Shown piece after piece: positions 27,582 to 37,448 of a stretch of DNA of 64,000 nt. The stretch covers positions 2,281,501 to 2,345,500 of the forward strand of contig NC_014410.1 in the NCBI RefSeq assembly GCF_000145615.1. The letters run 5' to 3'. How positions within the stretch are numbered: the first letter of the stretch is position 1; every line of letters begins with the position of its first letter. The notes under the pieces were generated by a model. The model did no database searches. It had not been told where the DNA came from and was given only the letters and a program-made list of their open reading frames with translations. A program made the translations under genes and the position numbers. The DNA comes from Thermoanaerobacterium thermosaccharolyticum DSM 571. GTDB lineage: Bacteria; Bacillota; Thermoanaerobacteria; Thermoanaerobacterales; Thermoanaerobacteraceae.

Positions 27582-28244
27582 CTATCGTATTTCTCCATCA
27601 ACGATAGATAATATTCTGTCTGCACTTTGTGCTATATTTTCATTATGTGTTATCAATACAAGTGTCTGATTATATTTTTTAATAGAACTTTTTATCAGGT
27701 TCATTACTTCACCTGTCGTTTTTGTGTCTAAATTCCCCGTGGGTTCATCTGCTAATATTATACTGGGCTTTGCTGCCAATGCTCTGCCTATTGCCACTCT
27801 CTGCTGCTGCCCTCCTGAAAGCTGATTTGGTAAATGTCTTTGTCTTTCTGTTAACCCTAAAAATTCTATCAAATCATCTATATATTCTTTATCTGGTATT
27901 TTTTTATCTAGTCTTACTGGCATTTCTATATTTTCTCTTACATTTAATACTGGTATCAAATTGTACTGCTGAAATACGAATCCTATATTTCTCCTCCTGT
28001 ATATAGCTAATTTGTCCTCAGATAGCTTATATATATCCACACCATCTATCTCAACTGTTCCTTCTGTTGGTTTATCAAGTCCTCCTAATAAGTGGAGCAA
28101 TGTTGATTTTCCACTTCCGCTTGGTCCTACGATTGCCAAAAATTCACCTTTTTCTACATTTATGTTTATATCCTTTAGTGCGTGTACTTTATTTTCGTCC
28201 TTCCCGTAAACTTTGCTTAGATTTATCGTTTTTAATATAACCAT
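27582..28244 (-). CDS. ABC transporter ATP-binding protein (LolD/MacB type)
   Basis: This 220-residue ATPase has Walker [11 protein letters not shown]-loop GFVFQQYNLIPV, signature LSGGQQQR, Walker [16 protein letters not shown] and H-loop LITHN. It is closely related to the ATPase at 24292-24969 and nearly identical at base level to what remains of the broken gene at 31039-31302. It should pair with the FtsX permeases on either side. Confidence 0.93.
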   Translation of the reverse strand: MVILKTINLSKVYGKDENKVHALKDININVEKGEFLAIVGPSGSGKSTLLHLLGGLDKPTEGTVEIDGVDIYKLSEDKLAIYRRRNIGFVFQQYNLIPVLNVRENIEMPVRLDKKIPDKEYIDDLIEFLGLTERQRHLPNQLSGGQQQRVAIGRALAAKPSIILADEPTGNLDTKTTGEVMNLIKSSIKKYNQTLVLITHNENIAQSADRILSIVDGEIR

Positions 28245-28262
28245 ATATAAATGCTCCTCTCC

Positions 28263-28305
28263 TAATTTATTGTGCTGATAGATTCTACTATACTCATACG
28301 CTTAA
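28263..28305 (-). pseudogene. fragment of an FtsX permease 3' end
   Basis: The short gap between the ATPase and the next permease carries the same sequence as the last codons of the permease at 31320-33875 (KRMSIVES-like, then stop), next to an identical ATPase RBS region. It marks a recombination joint: an ATPase that once followed the third permease now follows a different permease. Confidence 0.7.
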
Positions 28306-28312
28306 CTTGGAG

Positions 28313-30880
28313 TCATTGATCATTTTTGATCATATCAACTACTGCTGTTTTTCTTATATTCATAGATGATAGGTATGTTGTTGCAATTGTTACTATAAAA
28401 TTTATAATGATAACAATCAAATATTCTCTGTATTGTATCTTAAAGATGGGATTTATATATATAGCTAAATATTTATTATATAAAATATATTGAACCAACA
28501 CTCCAAAGATAATTACTACTACACTTGATATAGCTCCATATAAGAACCCTTCAGCTAAAAACATCTCTTTCAGGCTTTTGTTTGTAGTGCCGACAGCTCT
28601 TAACATGCCAAACTCTCTCATTCGCGATGCAATATTATATTTAATATTGTTTGCTATATTAAATACTCCCATAATGAACAGTATCATTACAATTGCATTT
28701 ATAAATCTGTGCTTATTTTCATTCAGTATATTAAAATTTTCTATTTCTTTATCTAAATCTCTTAAAATTACTCCAGGTTTCTTATCAATTATTGATTTAA
28801 TCTTTTTATATAAGACATTATGATTTACTCCTCTTTCTTTGTTGATGCTTATAATCTTATACTGAGTTATCCCCGTATCCTTTTTAAATATATCCGAGGA
28901 TAGGACAACATCAACGCTGTTATTTACAGTATAATAATTATCGTAATCCAACAGATTGTTTACTATTGCCACCACAGTATATTCTTTATATTCATAGCTA
29001 TCGTCATTATAATTAATTTTCCAGCTTTCCTCAGAATTTGTTCCCTTGTTTGAAAAAGCAACTCTTATTTTATCTCCCACTTTGAAATTTGCAACGTAAG
29101 GCCTTTTATTTTCTGTATTTATGGGATTGGGTATCCTTACAATGGCAAGATTTTCTTTTTTCATCCTGTCAATATCAATTTTACCTTTTACCAAATATTT
29201 TCTTAACTTGGCAAGAGATTTATCATCATAACCGTACATATTATCTTTTAAAATATATTCTTCCAATTTATCCGTCGCCTTTAAATTTTTGACTAACATT
29301 CCATTCATCAAATCTTTTATATATGGAGTGCTGTTTAAATTTTCGAAGTACATAGGTTCTGATATATGTTCACTGCTTAGCATAAGTCTTGAATATATTA
29401 CCTGTATAGCTGATAAATCCCTTACTCCGTTTAATGACCTTATTCTCTCTAGTTCTTTGCTGCTTAGCCCGTCGGTTTTTTTCGCACCGGGTACAAGATT
29501 TATTTTATAGTCGGAATTATACCCTATGCTATCTGCTATATTGTCTACTTGCCTTTCTTCTAAAAAACTTAAGTAGCTTGCATTTATAAAAAGTATACCT
29601 GCAATACTTATTGATAGTATAATCATTATAAAGCTTCTGCTGTTAGAAAGAATATTCCTTATAGTTACAATTGAATATATGGACAGGTTTTTCCCTGAGG
29701 CTACTTTTTTATATATTTTTTTATTGCATTTTTCTCTTAGTCCTAAATTTTTTCTTATAGCTTCTATAGGTGATATCTTTGATATGGTTATATAGACTGC
29801 AATAACAATCAAAAGTATGACGGCTGCTGTAACAATTACAGGTATAATAAAGGCTTCCTTAGTTATAACAAGCCGGCTTATGTTGACAGCTCCTTCAGTA
29901 AATACATTTCCAACTAAACCGCTTAATAGCTTTGAACCGATCAGGCCTAATATAATACCTATAGGGACACCCATTGTGCTCAATATAAGCAATTCATATA
30001 ATGTTATTTCAATCAATTGCTTTCTACTGCTACCTATAGCTAATAAAATTCCGTATTCTGATATTCTTTGAAGAATTGATATGCTGTATATTCCATATAT
30101 AACTATAAAAGAAGCTACCAATATTACAAGTAATGAAAAAATATTGTTTTTATATATATTATTTAATTTCCCATATGCCTCTATTAGCGTCGTGTTTTTA
30201 ACTATGTCATCGCTCTTCACATTCAATTTCTTTGCCAGTAAAGATGTCAATTTATTTATATTGTTTTCATCTTTAAATGTCACCATAGAAATATTTCTGT
30301 TTCCTTTAAAATCGTCACTAATAGGCAAAAATGCCTGTAAGGTCATACTTCTTTTAAATTCTGGTCTGTCTTTCAATATTCCCACCAATTTATACGTTTT
30401 TGTTTCCCTTCTGTCTTCCAGTTTAAGTTGCAGGTCACTGCCAACTTTAGGTTCTTTCCCAAGAACATTTAAGACCCACTCTTCAACAGCAATTTCATTA
30501 TCTTTCTCTGGATACCTTCCTTCTTTGATAAATGAATTACCACTGAAAGAGCTTCCTAATTTTATGTATTCTTTATCTGCCCTTAGAATATTCAAATAAA
30601 AATCATCAGTTAAGGCAACCGAATCATAATACTCTGCAAATCCTCTGTCTTTTATTGATTTATCCTTTTTTATTTTCTCTATCTGATCATTGTCTAATTT
30701 TGTAAAAACCGCATGGTAACTTCCTTCGTCATATTTTATGCTATCAATATTTGCCTGGTTGGCACTTTGGCCCAATATTATTATACTTGCAATAACAGCA
30801 ACACTTAGGATTATAGCCACCAACACAGAAAAAGTCCTTTTTTTGTAATATTTGATATATTGTAATGATAATTTAAACAT
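28313..30880 (-). CDS. FtsX-type ABC permease (2)
   Basis: This 855-residue permease has the same double arrangement as its neighbours: TM1, extracellular domain (about 40-240), FtsX core (about 245-375, with SEYGILLAIGSSRKQLIEI), extracellular domain (about 420-720) and C-terminal FtsX core (SRMREFGMLRAVGTTNKSLKEM). It is closer to the 31320-33875 permease than to the first one. A GGAGG site lies ten bases before the ATG. Confidence 0.88.
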   Translation of the reverse strand: MFKLSLQYIKYYKKRTFSVLVAIILSVAVIASIIILGQSANQANIDSIKYDEGSYHAVFTKLDNDQIEKIKKDKSIKDRGFAEYYDSVALTDDFYLNILRADKEYIKLGSSFSGNSFIKEGRYPEKDNEIAVEEWVLNVLGKEPKVGSDLQLKLEDRRETKTYKLVGILKDRPEFKRSMTLQAFLPISDDFKGNRNISMVTFKDENNINKLTSLLAKKLNVKSDDIVKNTTLIEAYGKLNNIYKNNIFSLLVILVASFIVIYGIYSISILQRISEYGILLAIGSSRKQLIEITLYELLILSTMGVPIGIILGLIGSKLLSGLVGNVFTEGAVNISRLVITKEAFIIPVIVTAAVILLIVIAVYITISKISPIEAIRKNLGLREKCNKKIYKKVASGKNLSIYSIVTIRNILSNSRSFIMIILSISIAGILFINASYLSFLEERQVDNIADSIGYNSDYKINLVPGAKKTDGLSSKELERIRSLNGVRDLSAIQVIYSRLMLSSEHISEPMYFENLNSTPYIKDLMNGMLVKNLKATDKLEEYILKDNMYGYDDKSLAKLRKYLVKGKIDIDRMKKENLAIVRIPNPINTENKRPYVANFKVGDKIRVAFSNKGTNSEESWKINYNDDSYEYKEYTVVAIVNNLLDYDNYYTVNNSVDVVLSSDIFKKDTGITQYKIISINKERGVNHNVLYKKIKSIIDKKPGVILRDLDKEIENFNILNENKHRFINAIVMILFIMGVFNIANNIKYNIASRMREFGMLRAVGTTNKSLKEMFLAEGFLYGAISSVVVIIFGVLVQYILYNKYLAIYINPIFKIQYREYLIVIIINFIVTIATTYLSSMNIRKTAVVDMIKNDQ

Positions 30881-30892
30881 CTATTATATGCC

Positions 30893-31035
30893 TCCTAACT
30901 AAATGCATCCTCAAATATTTGCCTATTTGCTCTTCCATCTTTGCCCAATACTTTTACCACAAATATTTCAACATCATTAATTTTCTCTTTATAGTTGATA
31001 CGCAAGAAGTTCCATGTCCATTCTCGCCATCATTA
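30893..31035 (-). pseudogene. fragment of an S8 protease gene
   Basis: About 140 bases closely match the region around the catalytic His of the protease gene at 21985-23004 (about 22740-22880 there), including the reading KVLGK(D/N)GR(A/S)NRQIFE and the GHGTSCAS-coding stretch, but with frame-breaking changes. It is a dead remnant of an earlier duplicate of the locus. Confidence 0.75.
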
Positions 31036-31038
31036 TCT

Positions 31039-31302
31039 CTATCGTATTTCTCCGTCAACGATAGATAATATTCTGTCTGCACTTTGTTCTATATTTTCAT
31101 TATGTGTTATCAATACAAGTGTCTGATTATATTTTTTAATAGAACTTTTTATTAGGTTCATTACTTCACCTGTCGTTTTTGTGTTTAAATTACCGGTGGG
31201 TTCATCTGCTAAATACTTTATGTTTATATCCTTTAGTGCGTGTACTTTATTTTCGTCCTTCCCGTAAACTTTGCTTAGATTTATCGTTTTTAATATAACC
31301 AT
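31039..31302 (-). pseudogene. gutted LolD-type ABC ATPase gene
   Basis: The frame encodes the first ~28 residues of the 27582-28244 ATPase (MVILKTINLSKVYGKDENKV...), then jumps to [17 protein letters not shown] and continues to the normal end. Walker A, Q-loop and signature are deleted, while Walker B and the H-loop remain. The frame is still open (87 residues), but the product cannot bind ATP normally. The flanks, including the RBS, match the intact copy almost base for base, so the duplication is recent. Confidence 0.88.
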
Positions 31303-31319
31303 ATATAAATGCTCCTCTC

Positions 31320-33875
31320 CTAATTTATTGTGCTTATAGATTCTACTATACTCATACGCTTTACCCTTTTTGATACAATAAATGTAGCTGAAAATCCTAA
31401 AAGGATATTTATTATTACTATGAAAAGATATATTTTCCAATCAATTGTAAATTTTGGAGTGATTAAAATTGGACCTAAGTATTTAAATAATATCACCTGT
31501 CCAGTCAGTCCAAATATCACAGACAAAGTGCTTGAAAATATTCCATATGTCATACCTTCAAAAGTTATCATCTTTCTGAATTCTTTGTTTGTAATGCCAA
31601 CGGCTCTTATCATGCCAAACTCATTTACTCTCGATATTAAACTGTAACTTACATTATTGATTATATTTAAGAAGCTTATGGCAAATAGTACTATTACAAT
31701 GGTATTTATAAATATAAGCTGATTTGTCGCAAATGCCTTTATTTTCTGCTTTTCATTGCTTAGATTTAAAACTGTTGCTCCTTGTGTTCTTTTAGCAATT
31801 TTCAAAATCTGATTGTACAATTTTTCACTGTTATAACCTGGTTTTACATTTATATCAATGAGTCTGTAATTTTTAAATCCGCTTATTTTCTGTAAAATAT
31901 CGTTAGATATGACAACTTGAACACTATTATTGCCTGCATAATAATCGGAAGAATCTATTAATTTTTCTACTATTGCTCCCACAGTAAATTCTTCCTCTTT
32001 AAATTGTGCATTTGCATCTTCCATTCTAAAAAATTCTTCTCCTGTATCCCCATCTTTTCTAAAACTTTCCGTTATCTTGTCTCCAACTTTTAAATTCACC
32101 ACATCAGGACTTAAATGTTTAGTGTTCATTGGATGTGGTATGGCAATGATAGCAATTTTTTCCTTTTTCATTTTTTCTATGTCTATCTGTCCTTTTTTTA
32201 CATATTTTTTCATCTCTTTAAGAAGCTTATCATCATATCCATAAATATCATTTTTCAATATGTACTCGTCACTATTTGGTTCTTTAACAAGCAGGCCATT
32301 AAGTACTTCTTTAAAATAAGGAGAGTCATTTATCTGTTCAAAATATAAAGGCTCAGCTATATTTTCTTTTTTCAGTTTCATTCTCCCGTATATCGGCTGT
32401 ATCGTTTTAACTTCTTCTATACCTTCTAAGTTTTTTATTTCTTGAATGTCTTCAAAAGGAATACCCACTGATAAATTTGTACCGGGTATTATTTCTATTT
32501 TATAATCGGTATTTATCTTTGATGTTTCGGCCTCTTTATTTATTTGAGCTGCTGTAAGCTCTGCGTAAAAATTTGATATTATGAATATAGTGCTCCCCAA
32601 GCACATAGATAGAATTATCATATAGAAACTTTTTTTATTTCTAAAGATGTTTCTAAATGAAATGTATTTTGAAAATGGTAGAATTCTATATAAGAAATCT
32701 GTCTTAATTAATACTTTTTTGTATTTTATATCCGTGTTTAAATTTTTTCTTATTGAGTCAATAAGCGTTAGCCTTTTTATGCTTCTATATGTAACCAACG
32801 TAACTATAATTATAGAAATAAGGTTAATTATTATGGACATCAAGAAAACTCTCGGAGATAGAACTATATTTTTTATGTCGACTTTGCCTTCTGTGAATAG
32901 ATTCCCTGCTATTGAGCTTAAAAATTTCGCTCCCGCACGACCACCCACAATTCCGATTGGTGTGCTAATAAGTAGTAAAGTTAATAATTCATAAAAAAGC
33001 AGCATCAAAATCTGTAAGGAACCTGCTCCAACTGCCCTCATTATTCCATATTCAGATAGCCTTTGTAATATGGATATATTGAAAATGCCTAAAATTACTA
33101 TTAATGATACTACCCCTGCAATAAGTGATATCAATAAAAAAGTAGGATCTATTTTTTTGCTGCTTCCTAATGATTCCAGAAGCATATTATTTTTTCTAAC
33201 ATATTTATTATCTATTTTCAAGTCCTCGGCTATGTTTTGTATATCTTTATTTATGTCAGTATTTTCATCAAACTCTACATAAACTTGTGCATCTTTATAA
33301 GAATCATTTTCATTTAGATTAAGGATGGCTTCCATCTGCCCTGATGATTTTAACCGTGGCCTATCTTGTAAAATCCCGGTTAAAATGTATGTTTCGTTAG
33401 TCTTTTTCCCATATAAATTGAAATTAATCTTAGTACCTGGCTCCGGATTTACCCCCATGTTTTTTAAAACCCATTCTTCTATAGCTATTTCATCATCTTT
33501 TACCGGAAACCTTCCCTTAATTACCTTAGAATTAGTTAACTGTACATAATCTTTATTTGCCTTTATTATATTTAGAATTATTCGCCCATCAGGTACAGTA
33601 GAATCGTAATATGAAGAGATGCCAATTTTTTCAACATTCGGTTCATTTTTTATCATTTTGAGTTTTGATTCATCTATATCGATATTATACCTAACATGGT
33701 AGATTCCGCTTTCATATTTTGTTTTAGTTACATTAGCATGCTTGGCACTATCAGCTAGAGTTCCAACTCCTACTATTAATGCTGTACATAAGATAATGCC
33801 AAGACAAATAGCTAATGATCTTGATCTATACTTTTTTATATATGCTGAAATTACTTCAAAAAGATATTTATTCAT
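31320..33875 (-). CDS. FtsX-type ABC permease (3)
   Basis: This permease of about 851 residues has two FtsX cores (SEYGIMRAVGAGSLQI about 275-290 and NEFGMIRAVGITNKEF about 770-785) separated by a large extracellular region. The start is set at the ATG at 33875 (MNKYLFEVIS); an ATG four codons upstream lies against the AAAGGA site. Its own ATPase gene downstream is gutted, so it must borrow an ATPase from the neighbouring pairs if it is active. Upstream it is cut off from the precursor gene by an IS110-type remnant on the opposite strand. Confidence 0.87.
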   Translation of the reverse strand: MNKYLFEVISAYIKKYRSRSLAICLGIILCTALIVGVGTLADSAKHANVTKTKYESGIYHVRYNIDIDESKLKMIKNEPNVEKIGISSYYDSTVPDGRIILNIIKANKDYVQLTNSKVIKGRFPVKDDEIAIEEWVLKNMGVNPEPGTKINFNLYGKKTNETYILTGILQDRPRLKSSGQMEAILNLNENDSYKDAQVYVEFDENTDINKDIQNIAEDLKIDNKYVRKNNMLLESLGSSKKIDPTFLLISLIAGVVSLIVILGIFNISILQRLSEYGIMRAVGAGSLQILMLLFYELLTLLLISTPIGIVGGRAGAKFLSSIAGNLFTEGKVDIKNIVLSPRVFLMSIIINLISIIIVTLVTYRSIKRLTLIDSIRKNLNTDIKYKKVLIKTDFLYRILPFSKYISFRNIFRNKKSFYMIILSMCLGSTIFIISNFYAELTAAQINKEAETSKINTDYKIEIIPGTNLSVGIPFEDIQEIKNLEGIEEVKTIQPIYGRMKLKKENIAEPLYFEQINDSPYFKEVLNGLLVKEPNSDEYILKNDIYGYDDKLLKEMKKYVKKGQIDIEKMKKEKIAIIAIPHPMNTKHLSPDVVNLKVGDKITESFRKDGDTGEEFFRMEDANAQFKEEEFTVGAIVEKLIDSSDYYAGNNSVQVVISNDILQKISGFKNYRLIDINVKPGYNSEKLYNQILKIAKRTQGATVLNLSNEKQKIKAFATNQLIFINTIVIVLFAISFLNIINNVSYSLISRVNEFGMIRAVGITNKEFRKMITFEGMTYGIFSSTLSVIFGLTGQVILFKYLGPILITPKFTIDWKIYLFIVIINILLGFSATFIVSKRVKRMSIVESISTIN

Positions 33876-33930
33876 TTTTATAATCATTCCTTTCGCTTCG
33901 CTCAAGGCATAAAACGTAATAAAATGTGCC

Positions 33931-34557
33931 ATGCTAAAAAACTTCCTGAGCTTTATCGCTGTTGATGGTTATATTACGCCTGAACAAGCTGGAAAATTAA
34001 AGATCATCAAAGGGCATTTTGAAGATTTGGAATCCCGGAAAGCAGAATTAGAAAAACTAATTCTTGCGCTCGCTGCGCCTTATCAACAAGAACTAGATAT
34101 AATTCTAACCGCTCCATCGTTTAAAAATATTTTCTCGGCTATTACTGTAATATCTGAAATCGGCGTAAATATGGAGGCTTTCCCTTCAGCGAAACACTTA
34201 TGCTCATGGGCTGGACTAACTCCAACTAACAATGAGAGTGCAGGCAAGAAAAAATCTGTCCGGGTTTCCAAAGCAGGATGTTACATTAAGCCGCTTCTTG
34301 TGCAGTGTGCTAACTCTGTAGTTAAAAGCGAAAAACACCATAAAATTCATAACCACTATTTGCACATCAAAAAGCGTCGCGGCCACAAGAAGGCAATCAT
34401 TGCTATTGCAAGAATGCTTCTTACAGCATTATACAGCATGTTGAAGAAGAAAGAACCATATAATGCTGAATTATATAAAAAATCTGATGCTTTTCCCGCA
34501 AAACGCGAGATTACGGTTGAGCAAGCTTATACTATTAGCTCAACTTCAAGGCTATAA
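33931..34557 (+). pseudogene. 3' part of an IS110-family transposase gene
   Basis: The frame encodes the C-terminal IS116/IS110/IS902-type domain: TAPSFKNIFSAITVISEIG, the region with HLCSWAGLTPTNNESAGKKKS, and the AIIAIARMLLTALYSML helix. The N-terminal DEDD catalytic half is missing and a stop codon precedes the first in-frame ATG. It is a remnant of an element different from the intact one at 44818-46101, and it lies between the precursor gene and the transporter genes. Confidence 0.88.
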
Positions 34558-34799
34558 AATAAAGCCAGCTATTTAGCTTTAACACTTACTTCGATATTTA
34601 ATTTTTAAAAAGTCATCAAAGATGGCTTGTTTGCTATGCTATTTTATTCTTATTGCAATTTGTACTTTTAATTTCAACCTTTGCCTCCACAATTGATTTA
34701 TCTTCAAAAGAATATTTCCAAGATTATTTTGTCTAATATTATTCTATCAACTTCTCTATTAGTTTATAAAAATACAAAAATCATCTTTTAAATATGGAT
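34558..34799. other. intergenic stretch after the IS110 remnant
   Basis: This AT-rich stretch holds a short dyad just after the transposase stop (AAAGC...GCTTT, 34560-34581), probably the end of the IS remnant. I see no reading frame, promoter or other repeat in it. Confidence 0.5.
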
Positions 34800-34834
34800 A
34801 AGGCAATAGATAATGTTTAATTGTCTATTGCCTT
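34800..34834 (-). terminator. hairpin downstream of the precursor peptide gene
   Basis: A perfect 11-bp stem (AAGGCAATAGA / TCTATTGCCTT) with a 13-base loop starts 17 bases after the precursor stop. No strong T run follows on the minus strand, so it may be a weak terminator or a stabilising 3' end, as is common after RiPP precursor genes. Confidence 0.6.
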
Positions 34835-34851
34835 ACCTGTACTATCAATTT

Positions 34852-35016
34852 CTAAGTCCATTGACTTTCCCAGTAACGTGGTTTGTCGTAAGCAGTGCAA
34901 TCTTGTAAACAATCTTGACCAGGCTGATAGTAATAAGGTGCTCCGGGTTTTGTGCAATTATCCTGACCCACTACTATTTTTGTTTCTTTGTCTTCAATTT
35001 TGTTGATCTTTAACAT
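34852..35016 (-). CDS. candidate RiPP precursor peptide, 54 residues, three Cys
   Basis: This is a short gene with a strong AGGAGG site seven bases before its ATG, placed just after two radical SAM/SPASM genes. The N-terminal ~18 residues (MLKINKIEDKETKIVVG) are charged and leader-like. The rest holds Cys21, Cys36 and Cys40, each preceded by a Gln-Asp element (GQDNC, GQDC, LQDC), and is rich in aromatics (YYYQPG, then YDKPRYWESQWT at the C-terminus). It has no signal peptide. Size, composition, RBS and position are what is expected of a substrate for SPASM maturases that make thioether or C-C crosslinks. I do not recognise the family. A dyad before it and a hairpin after it suggest its mRNA is set apart from the enzymes. 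Confidence 0.8.
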   Translation of the reverse strand: MLKINKIEDKETKIVVGQDNCTKPGAPYYYQPGQDCLQDCTAYDKPRYWESQWT

Positions 35017-35043
35017 TTCAATACCTCCTTTCTTGAATAATTT

Positions 35044-35074
35044 ACTAATTAAATTAATTATAAATTTAATTAGT
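35044..35074. promoter_or_regulatory. perfect 12-bp inverted repeat in the precursor leader
   Basis: ACTAATTAAATT and AATTTAATTAGT flank a 7-base spacer in the 73-base gap between the maturase stop and the precursor ATG. It could be an operator, an RNA processing site, or a weak terminator of the upstream genes. Confidence 0.6.
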
Positions 35075-35089
35075 CTTCACTTTAATTTT

Positions 35090-36109
35090 TTAAGTGGCAT
35101 ACATTTTATATTGCAAATTTTCTAACGCGCAAACCATATAAGGTGGAATACAGTAGTTATTTGTTATTAACTTATTAATAATTTTACATCTTGGTCCATC
35201 ACAATAATTATATATTTTACAGCCATGACAAACTTGATTTAATTGATATGATTTTTCTAGTATATTATCCCTCTTTTTATAATCAATACCATTATATATG
35301 TCTCCGATTTGAAATTCATCATTACCCGCTGATACTATGCAAGGATATATTTTTCCATCAGGATATATTTGAAAATGTGTTTTACCTCCATTACACGTTG
35401 TCTTGAAAAAATATTTTTTATTTTCAGTTAAATTTATAAACGTATCATTAAAACTCGCCTGATATTCTTTTATGTATTTAATTTGTTCTTCTAAATTATT
35501 TATATGTTCAGTATTCCAATTCTTATCATATAAGTTAGGTATCGCTACTATAAATCTAAATCCTAAGTCCATCAAAGATTTTACATCTTCATATAAATTA
35601 TATGCTGTATTACTGTCAAAGGTCATCCGTACCCTTAAATTTGGTAAATATTTAAGTAACTTTAAACTATTTTTTTTAACTATATCATAACTGCCTTTTC
35701 CATTTTTAAAAAGTCGCATCTTATCATGGGTACTTTTAGTTCCATCTAAACTTATAGTAATATCCGGTATTTCATTTACAATAAATTCTATTATTTCCTC
35801 ATTAAATAAAGTTGCGTTCGTAGTTGCCGCAAATAAAATATTAATATTATTCCTTTTAAAAATTTTCTTAAATTTATATACTAAATATTTTATTTCATCA
35901 AATGCTAAAAATGGCTCACCTCCATGTATGTTTAGATTAAACTCTGTTATATTCTGAAAATCAAAATAATTCATTATAAACTCAATAGATTGATCAATTA
36001 TGTTTCTATTTACTGTTTTATTAGCCTTATTTATACCTTCATAGCAATATCTACAATTTAAATTGCAATCTGTTGTTACCCATAACGTTACATACATTAC
36101 TTTATTCAC
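35090..36109 (-). CDS. radical SAM/SPASM enzyme without PqqD domain
   Basis: This 339-residue protein has the radical SAM motif CxxxCxxC in DCNLNCRYCYEG (residues ~14-25), NLNIHGGEPFLAFDEI, and a C-terminal SPASM region with Cys in TTCNGGKTHF, YPCIVSAG, CHGCKIYNYCDGPRC and PYMVC, enough for two auxiliary Fe-S clusters. The CYEG form and GxxxPFL-like loops are those of SPASM peptide maturases and anaerobic sulfatase-maturase-like enzymes. It has no peptide-binding RRE, so it probably relies on its partner, whose 3' end it overlaps by eight bases. The start may be GTG 36109 or ATG 36097. It is immediately upstream of the precursor. Confidence 0.9.
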   Translation of the reverse strand: MNKVMYVTLWVTTDCNLNCRYCYEGINKANKTVNRNIIDQSIEFIMNYFDFQNITEFNLNIHGGEPFLAFDEIKYLVYKFKKIFKRNNINILFAATTNATLFNEEIIEFIVNEIPDITISLDGTKSTHDKMRLFKNGKGSYDIVKKNSLKLLKYLPNLRVRMTFDSNTAYNLYEDVKSLMDLGFRFIVAIPNLYDKNWNTEHINNLEEQIKYIKEYQASFNDTFINLTENKKYFFKTTCNGGKTHFQIYPDGKIYPCIVSAGNDEFQIGDIYNGIDYKKRDNILEKSYQLNQVCHGCKIYNYCDGPRCKIINKLITNNYCIPPYMVCALENLQYKMYAT

Positions 36110-37352
36110 TCTCCCAAACTCTTTTATATAATATTGGCTTTAATTTATTACATCTATCTTCAAAAGCTTTAATATTTCCCTTATACTCTTGAAAACTTCC
36201 CGGGCATGTCCAGCAGAACAAATTTACTTTACATTGTTTACATCTTTGTTTGTATTTATAATCCAAAGATTGTAATACAGTATTGAAATCTATAAAATCC
36301 ATAGTTTTTTTTACTACTTCACTTAAGCTTTTAATTTCCAATATACTACCCAATTTGAATTTTTGACTAGATAGAGACATACATGGATATATGTCGCCAT
36401 TATATCTTATTAATAATTCTCTAGTCCCTGCTCCACATGAAGACACTCCAATAGGTTTACTATAATCATCGCTAAGAAATTTTTTTGAAATAAAAACTTT
36501 ATCTAATCCATCATCAGTAAAAGCAAGATAATTGTCCCTTCCTCTTCCTACAGGTGAAAAATCTCTAATTAAAGGAGTTGTTCCTAATGATTTATTCAAT
36601 TCATAAAATTTACCTTCTAAATGTTCAGTTTTCGGACTTATAGTCATTGAAACACTTATCCTCTTAAAATTATTCTTTTTTAGTAACTGAATATTTTTTA
36701 TCACTTTATTAAATACCCCGTGTCCTCTTATCATTGAGCAAGATTCTTCATCTGCACCATCTAAACTAATAGACATAGAAGTAACGCACTTTGTTAAAAT
36801 GTCAACATTCTCTTCGCTAATTAAAAGCCCATTAGTAGATAATATTATATTTCCATTATAAATAGATTTTAAATATAATAACAATTCAAAAAAATCTGTC
36901 CTCACCATGGGCTCACCACCACTTAGCATTATTGACTTAGGATTCCATTTACTCATTTTATTAATAATGTCTTTGCATATCTCTGTAGATAAGTCTTTGT
37001 CCTTGCTATTTAAAGTATCAGCCGAAACGCAGCAATGGATACAATGTAAATTACATCTATGTGTCATTTCAAATGATACTAATTTATTATAAGCAATATT
37101 TTGGTGAGTATCATCTTCAATTATTCCAAGCATGCACATGTCTTTGTATAATGATTTTAAGTAGTTTTTATCATCGTTATCATATAAACAGTTAATTAAT
37201 TCACTTATGGATAATTTATTTTTTATACCCATTTCTAAAATATTATATACTTCCTTAGATATCCTTATCCATTCACCATTTAATCTATTTCCCAAAACAA
37301 CTTTGTTATTATTTTCTACTATTTGTGTATATTTACTAAAGTGATAAATCAT
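36102..37352 (-). CDS. radical SAM/SPASM peptide maturase with N-terminal PqqD-like domain (2)
   Basis: This 416-residue paralogue of the enzyme at 23029-24279 has an N-terminal PqqD/RRE-like domain (VVLGNRLNGEWIRISKEV..., about 1-85), the CxxxCxxC motif in THRCNLHCIHCCVSAD (about 98-110), MLSGGEPMVRTDFFEL, and a SPASM-like C-terminus (CGAGT, CMSLSS, CKQCKVNLFCWTCPGSF). The RRE should bind the precursor leader. It is the first enzyme gene after the regulator, with a GGGGGG site before its ATG and a long hairpin between the two. Confidence 0.9.
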   Translation of the reverse strand: MIYHFSKYTQIVENNNKVVLGNRLNGEWIRISKEVYNILEMGIKNKLSISELINCLYDNDDKNYLKSLYKDMCMLGIIEDDTHQNIAYNKLVSFEMTHRCNLHCIHCCVSADTLNSKDKDLSTEICKDIINKMSKWNPKSIMLSGGEPMVRTDFFELLLYLKSIYNGNIILSTNGLLISEENVDILTKCVTSMSISLDGADEESCSMIRGHGVFNKVIKNIQLLKKNNFKRISVSMTISPKTEHLEGKFYELNKSLGTTPLIRDFSPVGRGRDNYLAFTDDGLDKVFISKKFLSDDYSKPIGVSSCGAGTRELLIRYNGDIYPCMSLSSQKFKLGSILEIKSLSEVVKKTMDFIDFNTVLQSLDYKYKQRCKQCKVNLFCWTCPGSFQEYKGNIKAFEDRCNKLKPILYKRVWESE

Positions 37353-37448
37353 TATTATTCACCCCCCCTTTGATATTAAATACTTAATCAATTCTTTAAC
37401 GAATTGATTTCTTTATTTTCATTTTACAATGATAAATTTCCAATGTCT

